Source: Marasmius tenuissimus
Lineage: Eukaryota; Basidiomycota; Agaricomycetes; Agaricales; Marasmiaceae
Reading direction: 5' to 3'
Length of the DNA stretch: 64,000 bases
Assembly (NCBI GenBank): GCA_029532415.1
Contig: JAQOTA010000067.1
Location: forward strand, 248,001-312,000
The notes beneath the pieces were generated by a model that searched no databases, was not told the origin of the DNA, and saw nothing but the letters and a program-made list of their open reading frames with translations. Both the position numbers and the translations under genes were made by a program. Shown here piece after piece: positions 23,298 through 35,944 of this stretch. Positions within the stretch are counted from its first letter, which is position 1, and every line of letters begins with the position of its first letter.

Positions 23298-24528
23298 ATT
23301 TATGCTGCTCCGCTAAATTCGTTTTTTGAAGTTTCGGAAGACTACCCGACACGTTAAGATTGTAGCGTTATCAAGATAGACCACCGCTTTGATTCTCGAG
23401 TCGATGCGGAGCAAGAAAATTGGAGGTCAGCCAGTCTTTCCGTGGTTCCCATCTACCGTGGAATGGCGTACCAGGGTATTAGTAGAGGCAACTGCAATCC
23501 AACTCCCTTCAAGTGGATGAATATCCGTACCGACCTCCCCATCTACCCTTGCTCAAGCAAGATGGTCGTCTCTGGTCTTTGGTCACTATGTCACTTCTTT
23601 CTCGCGCAACAAGTTTGGAGTACCGAAACCGTTGATTCTCACCCTCTCAGCGCCTCATCAAACAAGATAAAGGTATAACACCCAGAGGGGACGAATGTGG
23701 TTTTTCGGGTGCTATGAATGCGAGAAAAGGCGAATGTACAACTCCGAGACAGATGGTGGGGTGAGTCGGTCTCTACTTTATTCTCGTCATAATGATAACA
23801 CAAAACCTTTAGGGTGCGTATAATAGCAAGTAATTCTCGCCGAATCAATTGGCAGTAGACTATCAATATTCATCCGGGGTATTGGCTCGTTATTTGACTA
23901 TTCCGACTGGACCTGCCGCACGCCACACCACAACCTATCTTTCTCGTCAATGGTCCATTGAGCTGAAAACTACTTGAAGTCTTGGATCCAATCTTGATGA
24001 GTATTTCAAGGATGACCTTCGCAAGGGGTACTCAAGGGAGTTGTCGATGTATCGGTGATAAGATCATATTCTGTTCTTCTTTCCTCCATTACTGCCATTA
24101 CCGCCACTCTTGAACCTGCTCAATATCTTATTCACAACACAATGACTCCCGAGTCAACGCGCCAGCTACGATCTCTCGTCTTTAGCGCTTCGGCGGTTAT
24201 ATTGGATATCACGGCGTTCGTGAGTATTCGCTCTTTGCTTCTACTCTGATCCTGTCCCGTCCGTGTCTGAGTTGATGCGGGCACTCATATCAGCCGGCAA
24301 GCAAGGTTTTTGGTCGATAACAAGGAAATCTATTTCTGACCGTCATGTGAACTCAACAAGCCCGTCGTATTGGTGGACATAGCAAGGACCAATACAGCAT
24401 TTAGGACACGAGGCTTGGTACCCAGCCTCACATATACGACTGGTGTGCGAGCAACAGGACGGTGCTCTTCCCTTCCTCCCACCATCACAAGTTGACCAGC
24501 ATTTTCCTCATTTTTGCTTCTCGGGCAG
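23298..24528 (+). promoter_or_regulatory. 5' region of P4 with possible leader exon
   Basis: An exon-like open stretch at 24,142-24,219 (26 codons, MTPESTRQLRSLVF...) ends at a GTGAGT donor. Spliced to the acceptor at 24,528 (TCGGGCAG before the P4 ATG), it would join in frame. The P6 counterpart (39,967-40,044, GTAAGT donor) differs mainly at third codon positions, which supports coding. The P1 counterpart is frameshifted, and P2/P3 have a deleted version. Bases ~23,690-23,760 include a stretch with CYECEKRRMY before a GTGAG donor that is also found before P6. Confidence 0.45.
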
Positions 24529-26873
24529 ATGGCAATGATCAATGTCCTCACTGACACCAGAGACATCCAGATTGGCCATAATGCAACCTTCCAAAGTGTA
24601 GGCGGCAATTTGACGACAACGACGACAACGACGACCAATACATATTACAATGATCGAGGGGATACGGTTGAATTGGTGCGCGTGAACCATATACTGTTTA
24701 CCGACGTTCTGACAGGAGCACAGTACGGAAATATGTTCAGAAAGATACTCATGGGCGACATCATTGTGCGGAGGGATGTCTCATCGCAGGTCCTAGAAGT
24801 GGTTGTGGAAACGCAACATCAAGAATTGGATCGTGTGGAATTACAACAACGGGCCAAAGTGATGAGAGTCAGGAAAACCACGCAACACGTCGAGGTAATG
24901 GGACTTCCCGGGAGTTTCACAAGCATGACAATTGAGAGATTGGACGGGACTCAAGAGGGTTTTGAGATTGTAAGCACACTTCATGGGTGTTTGGGTCAGT
25001 ATCTCATGAGCCGTCACAGATATCAGAGCATGTATGTAGAGAGCTGGCATCTCGGCGGTATGTCCAGATACACGTACACGGAGTGGTCTTCTAATCTGGT
25101 CTCAGGTCGCCGCTATTACCCCAGCTGGTTGGAATAGGTCAGTCCAAGCAGCCGACGTGGATTGTGCATGACGGTAGGGGTTTTTGGTCGGGGGTTTTAT
25201 TTACGGGCACTGACAAGTACATCGAAGAGCTGGCAAATGGGGAGGAGTTTGCCAATCAGATGTGGGCTGAAGGGAGCCGAGTTGTGTGGTACTACCTTTG
25301 GTATACACAGGTATGTCCACCTTTTTGACATCCTTCATCAGCTGAAAGTGTTTTTAGTTCACTTCGTTGGTTGCTTTGTGCACAGACACGACTCTGACAA
25401 TACCTGTGAGTGGTTTAGTTGTAGAATTTACTTCTCTGATAGATGAGCGACAGGTTTCGGCGGAGCGGGGTTTTTGGAATTTCAACCTCAAAACCCACGC
25501 TTGGCAATACGACATTTCATTCATCTCCCTCTCCCCACCAAACACCGACATCTCCCCCGAACCATTCCACTATCCGCCAACCCCACTTCGCCACGAAACA
25601 CCTCCCCGACTCGACCCCGCCGAGATCGTCGCCTACTTTGAAAACCAACTCGGCGACTTTTTGGGTGTGATTGCGTCATCGGGGCAGACGAGGCACGTCG
25701 AAGATCTTTCAGCTTTCGCACGCCATGGTCTTCTGACCTTTGGGGCTGTGGTCGACCGAAACCAACTCGAAATCGTTGCCCACCTCCCCTCCACTCCCTC
25801 GCTTCAATGGTGTTTTCACAACTTTAGCACCGGCGTTGAAGCCACCTACTCCACTTTGAGTATGTCCACCTACCCAGCCCATCTTTCATGTGCTCACTTG
25901 TGTAGTACCATCTCGTGTGGATTTCCGTTCTGACCAGCTGGCGGTGACGGTGAACCTTCACTTCACCTTGTCCGTGCCAAATGCATTTCAACAACGTACT
26001 GCCTACCTCACTCAGTCTCTTCCGTTTGCCAATGATTGTCATAATCCGTTAAATGACCTTGGCGAGTGCCCTCCATTCCTCGCCAACTCCTCACTGATCT
26101 CTATTTCCCTCAGTGTTCATTGATGAGGTTCGATTTTCTCTTATCGGCACAATCCCCAATAACTCCACATCCTCGACCCCCATTTATCTTTTTGTCCCTC
26201 CGATTCCTATGGAGGATAGCGACGGCATATACTCCTTACACTATCCCCTTGTTAACCCACTTTTTTACTGGTCCCTCAACCCGAACGGAGAACATGCGAT
26301 ATCCGAGGAGGATTGGGAGATGAACAGGATTCCCAGGCTTGAGGTTCTGTCTTGGATTGGTGCGTTGTGGAACAGTGGGGATTACCAGGCAGGAGAAGAG
26401 TATTTACAAACACGGAACTACGACTTGGATGGTAGAAAATATGCATCGGAACATCGGTATCCCGTGCTGATACCGGGTGAGTTGCAGCTCTGGTTTGTGT
26501 TTTGGGACACTCTCCGGTAGATACTTACTCCTGAGATTCTAGGCGATCCTTTTGACACAAGGTTTCGTAACTGGAGCGAGTCGGAAACAGGTGAAGACTG
26601 GAGTAATGCCAGCTCAGAAGGTGAGTGTTCAAGGACATCAGAGGCTCTGGCAACTCATGCCGCCTTATAGACACTCAACATAGCGATCAGCCCCCCTCCA
26701 AAATTTTTCGAGCCACAGTTACGCGAAATGGAAAGGCCCGGATGCTGAAATACACTCAAAAGATCTCTAGGGTCTTTAGGCGAATTACTCGGAGGTCTAA
26801 AGCAGGCCCTGCAGCTTTGGCTGATGTACCATCAACACGGAGAACCCGGAAAGACGGAAGATATAGTTTTTAA
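24529..26873 (+). CDS. P4: P-family protein, ten exons, 629 aa
   Basis: Exons: 24529-24675, 24724-24969, 25020-25057, 25106-25310, 25358-25405, 25454-25859, 25906-26061, 26114-26476, 26543-26620, 26671-26873. The joined frame is intact. The N-terminal Thr run is the longest in the family (eight Thr after GGNL). It contains LPQLVGIGQSKQPTW, FARHGLLTFGAVVDRN, FIDEVRFSLIGT and FYWSLNPNG. Intron 1 has a CACAG acceptor instead of CATAG, so retaining intron 1 would leave the frame open in this copy only. The last exon runs past the P3 stop position and adds a basic RRTRKDGRYSF end. A 26-codon leader exon could extend the N-terminus. Intron 26062-26113 is GC-AG. Function is unknown. Confidence 0.85.
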
Positions 26874-28400
26874 TTTGTATCTAATTCAACTTTTGGCTCC
26901 CAGCCACGATTTCTCTCTAACGATTAGACCGAGTGCCATCATCCGCGATCCAGCTTGACTTGAACCCACCTTTCAATGTTACCATGAAGTCATCGTTCTC
27001 GGAAAACAGATATTCACCTGAATGGTTTTGTCTGTAGCGAGATTCCTGATAGTACTCACAATATCCCATTCGACCGAGGACAGTGATTGATTTAGCCTCA
27101 ATTTCGCTTTGAGATCTCGAATTCCAGATGTACACGCCTGCAAACATGGGCATATCCCCACTTCAGCTGAGTCTAATCACCAGGTATTGACTCTTCTACA
27201 CTTTGAAAGCTCCGGCTGGAAATGAGTCGGCGAGCTTATAGGAAAACAATGTGTTTAAACCAGGAAACCACGTGAGAAGAGATACATTGAATAAATGTTC
27301 CAAGTCCACTCCCTGGAATAGGGAAATTGTGCAAGTTCTGCCCTTTGGTCCCTCAACGAGGAAGTGCCTTTGCTGTTCAGTTAAGTATGCTAGTCAGGCC
27401 TAAGTACAGGAACAACTTGACCGCCAGTTTTTACGGATACAAATGATGGGAGTACAACTAACCTTTGGTCGGAGTCGGCCACAAAAACGTCTCGTCTGTT
27501 ATCCACCGATTAAGTTCGTCGAACGCGAGGATTACCACCCATTACACGGAAGAATTGTAATCTCGACTCAAAGAATCGGGACAATCATTCTCACTCTCCA
27601 TGAATCGCATCTTAGCAGCGACCGTTTGATCTGATGGGGTGGTAGAACACACGCACACTAGTGAAAGCACGGGATATCCGTTGCTCCAACTCAGAACCTC
27701 GAGTTTCAGGCCAATGTTGTAACTGACAGATCATGTTGCGCCTGGTCTCGGTCTCACAAGGGCCCTTTTGATATTCAATCCTAGCAGAAATCGCATTATA
27801 ACACAAGGAACAACCGAGGGATATGAGAATTTACCAAGTACGGCGAGCAATGAGTCATAGGACCCACGGCTATGCACATTCAATCTACAATCAAAGCCTC
27901 AGCATGCTTTATGAAGCGTGAGCGTGAGCTATTGAAACCTTGAGCGATGAGGAAAAGACACCATCATCCATCGGAGTGCGCGCTGTGTGGATTCTAGGAG
28001 ATAATCGGATGACAGCGGGCCATTAGGAGCTTATGTATGGAAGATCCATGTCTGGGAACACACCTCAGTTCTGTTGGGAGTTTGATGAATTCGTGATATG
28101 TGCTCTAAAAAAACTCTCGCGTAGATAGGGCAGGTTCAGGACCCTTGATGATCTAGCCCACGGGCATCGAGGCTCCCGAGCGAGATGGTTTGAAAAATTG
28201 TATTGAAGTGTACTAGGCTTGTTGCAACGGTGTATCGATTGCCTCGGTGAAATGTGCTTACTGAGAAGACAAAGAGTTGCACACTAGTCAATAATAGAAA
28301 AGCCCGAGCACCAAACCCAACACAGGGTTTTTTTTAGCCACAGCGATTCGGCGGCAACGAGCCTTCACTTTCTCATTGTCCCTTCCACTGGGTGAATAAC
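26874..28400 (-). CDS. R3: hypothetical locus convergent with P4 (best-preserved R copy)
   Basis: On the minus strand, 27,612-27,806 is open with ISARIEYQKGPCETETRRN and SELEQRISRAF. About 27,467-27,505 gives NRRDVFVADSDQR between splice signals. About 27,245-27,370 gives RAELAQFPYSREWTWNIYS. The last exon, 26,917-27,153, has SITVLGRMGYCEYYQ, RYRQNHSGEYLFSENDDF and GGFKSSWIADD before the stop. Several of these segments also read in R1 and R2, so the frames are likely real, but I could not prove every junction. The family is unrecognised; it may be a partially decayed gene. Confidence 0.4.
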
Positions 28401-31400
28401 TTTTCACTTATTCGTGTACTGGCTTGGATGTGGATAAATATTAACACGTACGGGGGCCAGTGTAAGTGTTGCGAGTATCGTACCCCCTTTTTTTCCACTT
28501 ACAAATTCACTCCTACTGGTATTGGGAAGACTCTTGGAGCCAGACGGTAGCAACCTCCGGTTTGGAAGAGATATTCCGAACGTACCTTGAGCACCAAACT
28601 GATCTCGACGCTCCTTCCGCCCAGTTAATTTATAGTTTTTGTTTCCTTTGACCAATGGTGACTGCAGGCGATGAATTGTACACAATTTCAGGCCAGTTTC
28701 CGGCATCCCCGAAGGTGTGTGATTTCAAGGATAGGTATGAACATGGAACATGTTTGGGTAGGGCTGTGATGCGCCAACTCATTTGAATCTTTCAGCGAGG
28801 ATAGTTATATTGGAGAATTGTACTCAAGAACTCGAAGAGAGGGAACATGCCAAAAGCTTTAGATTGATACCCACGATATACAAAGGTGTTAATACGACGA
28901 CCCAATCCTTTTCCAGCCTGAACGGCAACTATTAAAACCCCGCACTGGGCAGAGAACCATCATTTTTGCCATCGTTTAAAGTGAGACCAACCGAGGCCCC
29001 ACCAGGACCATTGTTGAGGCCTATGTCCTGGTGTGATATATCCTCAGATATGTGGCCGGAAGCTGCCAATAGGAGATAATTATCCTATGCTATCGGTTTA
29101 AATGAAAGGGCCCAACATCGGGGAGGAAAGAAGTTTTCATAAGTACTTCGGGGGCCGGATCTGCCGGGTCAACTGTCGTTGCTGGTATTCGTAGCCTGAA
29201 GTTATTGAAGCGTGACTTGTCAAAGCTCTACGGTGAACGTACTGAGAAATGACACCAATGGAAGTCGATACACCGTGGCGGGGGGATATGGTGGTGCGTG
29301 GTATGTCCGCAGGTTCAGGCAGAGTTTGAATCTGCGTTGATCAGCTGCATTTTCGACTTTTCGTGACGCGTGTTGTTTTTCTCCTCCCACCATGTTCACT
29401 ACCGTCGATGGCCACTCTGTCCTCGGATATTATAACATCATAATGGTACACTGAATTGTCCCCCCTTCAGGCTTATCTCGTGCCATCTTCTGTCTGCTGT
29501 CTGAAAACAATCATCTCTACAACCAGAACTTCAGGAAGAGCCTTCATTCAGGTATAGCTGCCTGCACGATCTGGTGCGTTATCATTTCCGAGATGCGGCT
29601 GGCAGGACTGAGAGTCTTAGACCCCCCTCTAAGAGCAATACCCGACGATTTTATTCCTACTATTAGCGGTGCATCATCTACCTGCAACAAATTGGCTCAG
29701 GAGAGATCAAAGAACCGTTCCTCAATTATTTTGTGCCTTCTGCCCCGGCCCCTTATCTTCCATCGATCTTCCGTGAGCTGCGGGATCTAGTGCGCACGTC
29801 AATGAATTCGTCACCTCACGAACCCAAATTCAACTGGGTGGGTTTTGCGGGTCGAGGGCTTCGCATTCCGTGAGCAGGAACGGTGCGAGAAAAGGAAGGG
29901 CAGAGAGTGGGAATATTAGGTGGATGGCCGTGAGTGTGAATGTTCAATGAGCTATCCCAGTCTCCATCCCATTCTCCAACAGGTGAGTACAGCATATCTC
30001 CCTCTGGGGTTTTTGACCAGCTGAGTTTCCATTCGGTTTTCCGGCTCTCGTCAGTAGCACAAGAATTTGCGGAGAAAACACGCCACCCTTTTAAAGTGCA
30101 CTCAAAAATTCCAACCCGTACAACTCCGTTTTACCCATCTCGACTACGGTACGATATGACTGCATGATGACAGATATCCTCAGAGGTTTATTTTTTACGC
30201 TATCTTGTTGTAGTATTTAGTCTGACAGCTCCCATTGTAGACTTAAGTCTGAGCGCGGGGGAACATCGCCTCGTGAGGCGCATAGATGCAAATAGGAGAA
30301 GACACCTTCTCAGTGATCTTCTCCTCACTCTGGATCCACCCTCGGTCAGGTTTTGGTGCTAGCCTTTGTCCCCCTTCGAATTACCGCATCTATCAATCTT
30401 TGTCGAACGGCGATGATCTCTGTGAAGCTCGTTTGCTCGGACACAGAGTGACAGAATCAAGGTACGTTTTACTGTCACACAAGTGGGTACAAAACTTATG
30501 ATGTATTCCAGATCCCCTCCTTCTAACCCCGGATATTTGCCCTTTGCACAACTAGCCAGGCAGTGTGTTCAAAGATAGATGCCCTTTTAGCACCGAAGGT
30601 GTACCTCACGACGTGAGCTTCTGGCTTCCTATCTCCTGCGCTTTACACTGACAATACTGGTGACCTCGAAAATTTTTCTGATCGCGTAGTGGCCGACTAT
30701 AAAGATTTCAAAGCAGAGGTTTGTTAGCCTCGGGAGGATGAAACTGAGAGTTAGTACTCGCCGTTTGAGGGTCGCAGTAGGACCGATACTCTAGGTATGC
30801 TCATATCATCCTACAACATGTTACCATTGCTGAAGGTTTTCTTCCAGTAGATTTATAACCATCGAATCGTTCAAGAAGTATCGGGTCTCGGACAATGGTG
30901 GCATAATTAACATATTGACGCCTCTCGTCCGTGAGTACTTTCAGTTTTCGGTATATCGAGTAATGTAAGACCCCATGTTTAGCTTTCACGAGTGTGAGCT
31001 GCGAGGGCACTGCGAATAAGGCTTCCTAGACTGTCTCTTTGGTTATTTCGCTGGCTCTGGCGGGACTTAGGTTTTACTGTTCACTCCGAGTCCAAGTCAA
31101 CATTGTCAGTTTCGCACCAACAATACTATGTATGGTATTCCTCGTGATGAAATCCGGCCGTAGACGGTCTCACGAACTTCTATCGCCACAAGAGTACACC
31201 TTGAGGTATCAAATTCACCTCTTCGTTGTCGGCAACTCCTCTCGACCTAACGGGGGCTTTGGATTGCCTTATCAGACCAGCAAAGTGTGAATTCTCTGAT
31301 CCATCATGAAGTACGCCCATTTGTTGCACTAATAGTTTGGTTATAAAAGCTTTCACCTCAACATCAACCACATTCGATGGCTCCATTCTCGAATTCCATC

Positions 31401-31427
31401 CTGTTGGATCTTGTCCGGCGCACTGTG
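28401..31427. other. No supported gene; scattered duplicated remnants
   Basis: Bases 28,430-28,490 match ~19,130-19,230, and 29,160-29,460 match the 5' part of Q2 (the segment around GPTVNGYSV), so this is decayed array sequence. Remaining open frames (for example 30,286-30,501 plus and 31,039-31,290 plus) carry no recognisable domain. Confidence 0.4.
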
Positions 31428-31430
31428 TTA

Positions 31431-31958
31431 GAGTCTGTTTGGATAGTTCCCAGGTCCTGGGTCCGGACCCAGTTTTCAGGTTTCGGAACATGCCGGGATC
31501 ACGTATGTGGGCGCGTCGGGCGACCACTCGTAGGTTCTTGAACTGATTTGGGATGAACTTGCTCTCCAAAATTGATTTACAAACCAAAGGACTACAGAGC
31601 TCAATGTTTTGAATGCAAAAAACCCATTACTTGTAATATATCTAACCTACACACCTGCCTTCTTGCCCGAATACCGGAAACCAGCTGAAGCTAATCCTGG
31701 TGCGTGTAATCGCGTGCATGTATACACAAAATGAGGGTCTCATGCGTTCTAAGCCGTTTATTTCCTTTATTATAGCACTTTTCATGAGCTTTGATCATTT
31801 TTACGCGTTGGAACGCAACTTTGGGACGGATAATGAACGAAAAGCGAAGAGTCTTCGAAGAGCGCTCGACTGGCGCGCCTACACACGTGATCCCGGCATG
31901 TTCCGAAACCTGAAAACTGGGTCCGGACCCAGGACCTGGGAACTATCCAAACAGACTC
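31431..31958. mobile_element. PIF/Harbinger (Tourist-type) MITE, 528 bp
   Basis: Both ends begin GAGTCTGTTTGGATAGTTCC on opposite strands. Inverted identity continues without a mismatch for about 74 bp, then with a few differences to ~87 bp. TTA flanks the element on both sides (428-430 and 959-961 of the 31-kb coordinates), matching the 3-bp TWA duplication of PIF/Harbinger elements; the GTCTGTTTGG start is also typical of that group. The interior has no transposase. The high arm identity suggests a recent insertion. Confidence 0.88.
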
Positions 31959-31961
31959 TTA

Positions 31962-33797
31962 TCCGGGTACCGAACCGAAAATAAGCAGCCAAGACTAAGA
32001 AGAACAGTGCACTCGTCGTTCAAAAACTCAAAAATGGTCAAAAATGGTTTCCAAATGAGTATGATACAACGCTCTAGCTCTCCTTCGCTTGGCCGACACA
32101 CTCTCTGTTGGTTTCCCGGACCCCCAGAGAATAGAACTCGCTATCACCCTCACTGTAGACAAGACAAACACGATCGCCAGAAAGACCGGATACCTACAGA
32201 GCCTCCGGGAGAGCTAACTTTGTTACTACCCTACTCGACCACGCGCTTGAATACCTTGCAGTGGACCTATATTAGTCGTGCGTTCTAATTTATTTTAGCT
32301 ACTTGGTTGGGCTATTCAGGCTCAAGATATTCTTAGTGGGCTACCTTCAAACGCTAAGCTCGCTCCGCTTCAATAATACCAGGGCAATGGTGTTCTCGTG
32401 GCCCAGAGCACTTGCCAGGTCAGCTTCTGGTTCCTTGCAACCCGAGCCCTGTCCTCATTGCACCCTGACGCAGACGACATCGGTATTGAGAGCACCTCGA
32501 GTGTCTCGAAGTTTTTGTGAGATCCTCGGGGTAGATAATACGTACCCAGTCAGGGGGTTGAGCTTATCAGCGCGCCGGTATAGGTTGCATCTCGTCATGA
32601 GCAACCTACCAGATATGTTCACGCATTTTCAGCGGATGATATTGGTTCTGATGATTTCGTTCCTCGTATATTCAGGACGGCGTGGATGATAGAAAGCCAC
32701 TTTCAATATCGTGAGGGGTGTTTTATTCTGTGGCTGATTCCAATCAAAACATTGAGAACAGGAATTATGGCTGAGGGAACAGAAGTTTTGGTACATACCA
32801 TTGGTTTTCCCCATGATCGTGCAAATCAGCCACCGCACCAATACTACCAATGCCCTGAACTACGCTGCCAAGATGAATTTTTACAGGAGTCGCGAAATTC
32901 TGAAGATGCAATGTCTCATAGACATAGGATTGGCTGAGCGAGACGTGAACTTGGAGGTTTGGATGTATGTGCACTCAGAGCATACATTAATTTCGCCCTT
33001 GTCTTCGTCTCGTGATATCAACAAAAAGTCATCTAGATGATTGGTTTGGTTGCTACTTGTGGAAATCGCACTGAAACTTCCAAGTCGCTCACAAAAGTTA
33101 TTTCTTGTGAAACGAAAGCTCATATTCCGACCGAACGTGGTATATACAGTTTGGTCGCCCTCACTGAAGCTCACCATTCGTCAAAGCCGACTGCTTCGTT
33201 CCTGTATTGAGATGAACACACACTTAACCTCGTTAGGAACAATACCACTAGATATACGCTCATGTGAGTGATTCATTGTCAACGTACATGTATCCCTCAC
33301 GACTGCCCATAATATTTGCTCGGTATCTCGTTCGTTGTAAAACGATGGACCTGTAGGTTACGTGAATTTTCATTGACCTTGCCTTCGGGCCTTCAACTAG
33401 ATGTCACTTCAATCCCATGTGTATAGGTGTGTGTTGGCCTCCCTTTGGGCTCTCACTCCTGGGAATACCACCATTTCTCCGTTCCAATCTTCCGGCGTCA
33501 ATCTGCATCCCTTTCAGTCAATCGGGCAGCGTTCGGTTCAGACCAGCCGGTAGAACATCAAAAGGATCACATCGCCATCATGCCGTGAGCCCTCTTTTTG
33601 TCGATAATGGCTGAGCTGAATGTTGTCGCACCGGCGGACTTTGCTGGGATCATTGAAGCACGAGCACCATGAGATGTCGTACACAGCTTTAGTCCTTATC
33701 TTCGGCTGGTGTATGGGGGCGTCGACTCTTTCTTTCTTTCGCGCCTTCATCAAAGCCAACATCCCGACCGACTCCCCCTCATTTTAGGTCAAAGTCA
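31962..33797. other. No supported gene; 5' flank of P5
   Basis: Open frames at 32,303-32,689 plus and 32,881-33,177 minus overlap others on the opposite strand and show no family signature. The last ~100 bases lead into the P5 remnant. Confidence 0.4.
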
Positions 33798-35944
33798 ATG
33801 AATCATATTTTCTCCGGCGCCAAAGACACTCGGATTGGTGATTATACCACCATACAGAGTGCGAGTCGCAATTCGACGACAAATATCTATTACAATCATT
33901 GCGGGGATCCATTGAATTGGTGCTTGGAGGTTGACTGAAAACGACTAGGCTGACTGGATAGTAGTGTGGGAACATAGGAGACATCATCGTGCGGAAGGAC
34001 GTATCAACAGAGATCATAGATGTGATTGTCGAACCTCAACGTCAAGAATCTGAATGTGGAAAGTCCCGCCAGCAGCCTAAAGTGTTGAAAATCAAGAAAA
34101 GGATGCAGTATGTTGAGGTAGTTGGGCTATCGAGAAGTTTCACGATTATCACAGTTGAGCTATTGGACGGGACTGAAGAGGCTTTTCAGAATGTAAGACC
34201 ACTTTGAAGAAGTTTGGATTGATGTTCGATGAACAACGGCAGGTATCAAAGCATGTGTGTAAAGAGCTTTCATCTCGGCAGTATGTCCAGATACCTACCC
34301 GCGGACAATCTTATGACCTAAATCCAGGTCGCCACTATTCTCCCAACTGGTTCGAATAGGCCGGTCTAAATGGCCGACGTGGATTGTGCATGCTAAGTGA
34401 TCTTTGTTAGTGGCCGTACTTGGAGGCACTGAGGAATACGTCGTAGAATTGGTAAATGGGCAGACAAGACTTTGACGATCCCTGTAAGTGATCAAGTTAT
34501 TTATAGCACCCACCGTCATCTAATAATACAACAGGTTTCAGACGAGTGGAGGTTTTGGAATTTTAACCCCAAAACCCATGCTTGATCATACAATGTTCCA
34601 TCCGTCCCCGTCTTCCCACCAAACATCGACCGGTCCCTCGAATCACTGTTCTTAGCACCAGTCCCACTTCACCACGAAACACCTCCCCGACTCGACCCCA
34701 CCGAGATCGTAACCTGCGTCGAAAGACAACTCGGCGACTTTTTGCATGTGATTGCGTCATTGGGGCAGACGGGGCACGTCAGAAACTTTCAGACTTCACT
34801 TGACGCGGGCTTTTGACCTTTTGGGCTGTCGTCGTTTGCAACAAACCCAAAATCATCGCCCACCTCTCCTTTACCCCCTCGCCTCTATGGTACTGTGTAA
34901 ATCAAAGTGCTGATGTTGAAGCGATCTACTCCGACACAGGTATGTTGACATCTGCCCAATCCGTCTTCCTTGTACTAATTTGTCCAGCGCCATGGCAAGT
35001 CGATGTCTCTCGCCATCACCCGAAGATGAACGTGAACCTGCACTTCTTCTGGCGCTTTCCAGACCACACTCGTCAGCACTGCCTACCTTTTCCAGTCTCT
35101 GCCATTCGCTGATCCACAACAAGATCTATTGAATGTCCTTGGCAAGTGTGCTACAGTCCTTCGCCTTTTTCCCACTAAAACTGCTTCCCCTTAGTGTGCA
35201 TTACCGGGATCCGATTTGCCGTTGTCGGTACAATCCACAACTGTCCCCCATCCGCAACTCCCGTTTATCTTTTCATCCCTCACATTCCTATTGAGTATAA
35301 ACACGGGGTACATTCAATACGTTATCCCCTCAGCAGACCGCTCTTTTACTGGTCTTTCGACCCAAACGCCCGGGAAGTGATTTCCGAGGATGATTGGGAC
35401 AAACATGGGGTTTCCAGGCTGAAAATACTGTCATGGATTGGCCTATCGTAGGATGTCAGTGCATATGATATAGTTTACCATCACCTACGCACGAAGGGTT
35501 ACGATGGTGATGGTGGACAATACGCTCAAGAACGTGGTTATCCCGAGTTGATACAAATGGGTCGCCATTTCTTGTTTCCGGATTGAAGCACTGATCCAGG
35601 TTGCTTGTTCTCAAAATTTCAGGCGATCTTCACGAACGTAGAAACTGGGATTTGGAAGAGTCAGATATAGCAGGAGACTCGAGTAGCCCATCTTTACCAT
35701 GTACGTCGTCTCACGTCGGGAACACATTGGCTTATTTCACCTACCTTTCTTAGATACCCCCAATGCTCAGATTGTAAACTGCAAGCAATCAAATGGCTCC
35801 ATTATCGTTAAAGAATGCAAAATCAACCCCCGGATTGCCAGGTACTTTCAAATCATCACCACCCGGAGGCAGTCTTCTAGGAGGTTCATGAATACCTCTC
35901 GGCGGTCTAAAGCTAGCTCCTCAGCTTTGGATAGCGAAGTGTGA
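33798..35944 (+). pseudogene. P5: eroded P-family pseudogene
   Basis: The N-terminal exon is still visible (MNHIFSGAKDTRIGDYTTIQ) but loses frame before the first donor. The start of exon 2 has a deletion removing the YGNMFRK region. Core pieces remain: FRQRMQYVEVV-like and DGTEEAF segments (33,989-34,207), a GTAAGT...CAACAG intron at about 34,482-34,532, the GC donor and CTTAG acceptor of the conserved GC-AG intron (about 35,143-35,194), FYWSFDPNA near 35,340-35,370, and a basic tail (NPRIARYFQIITTRRQ) ending at 35,944. Several stops and indels interrupt it. Confidence 0.8.
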
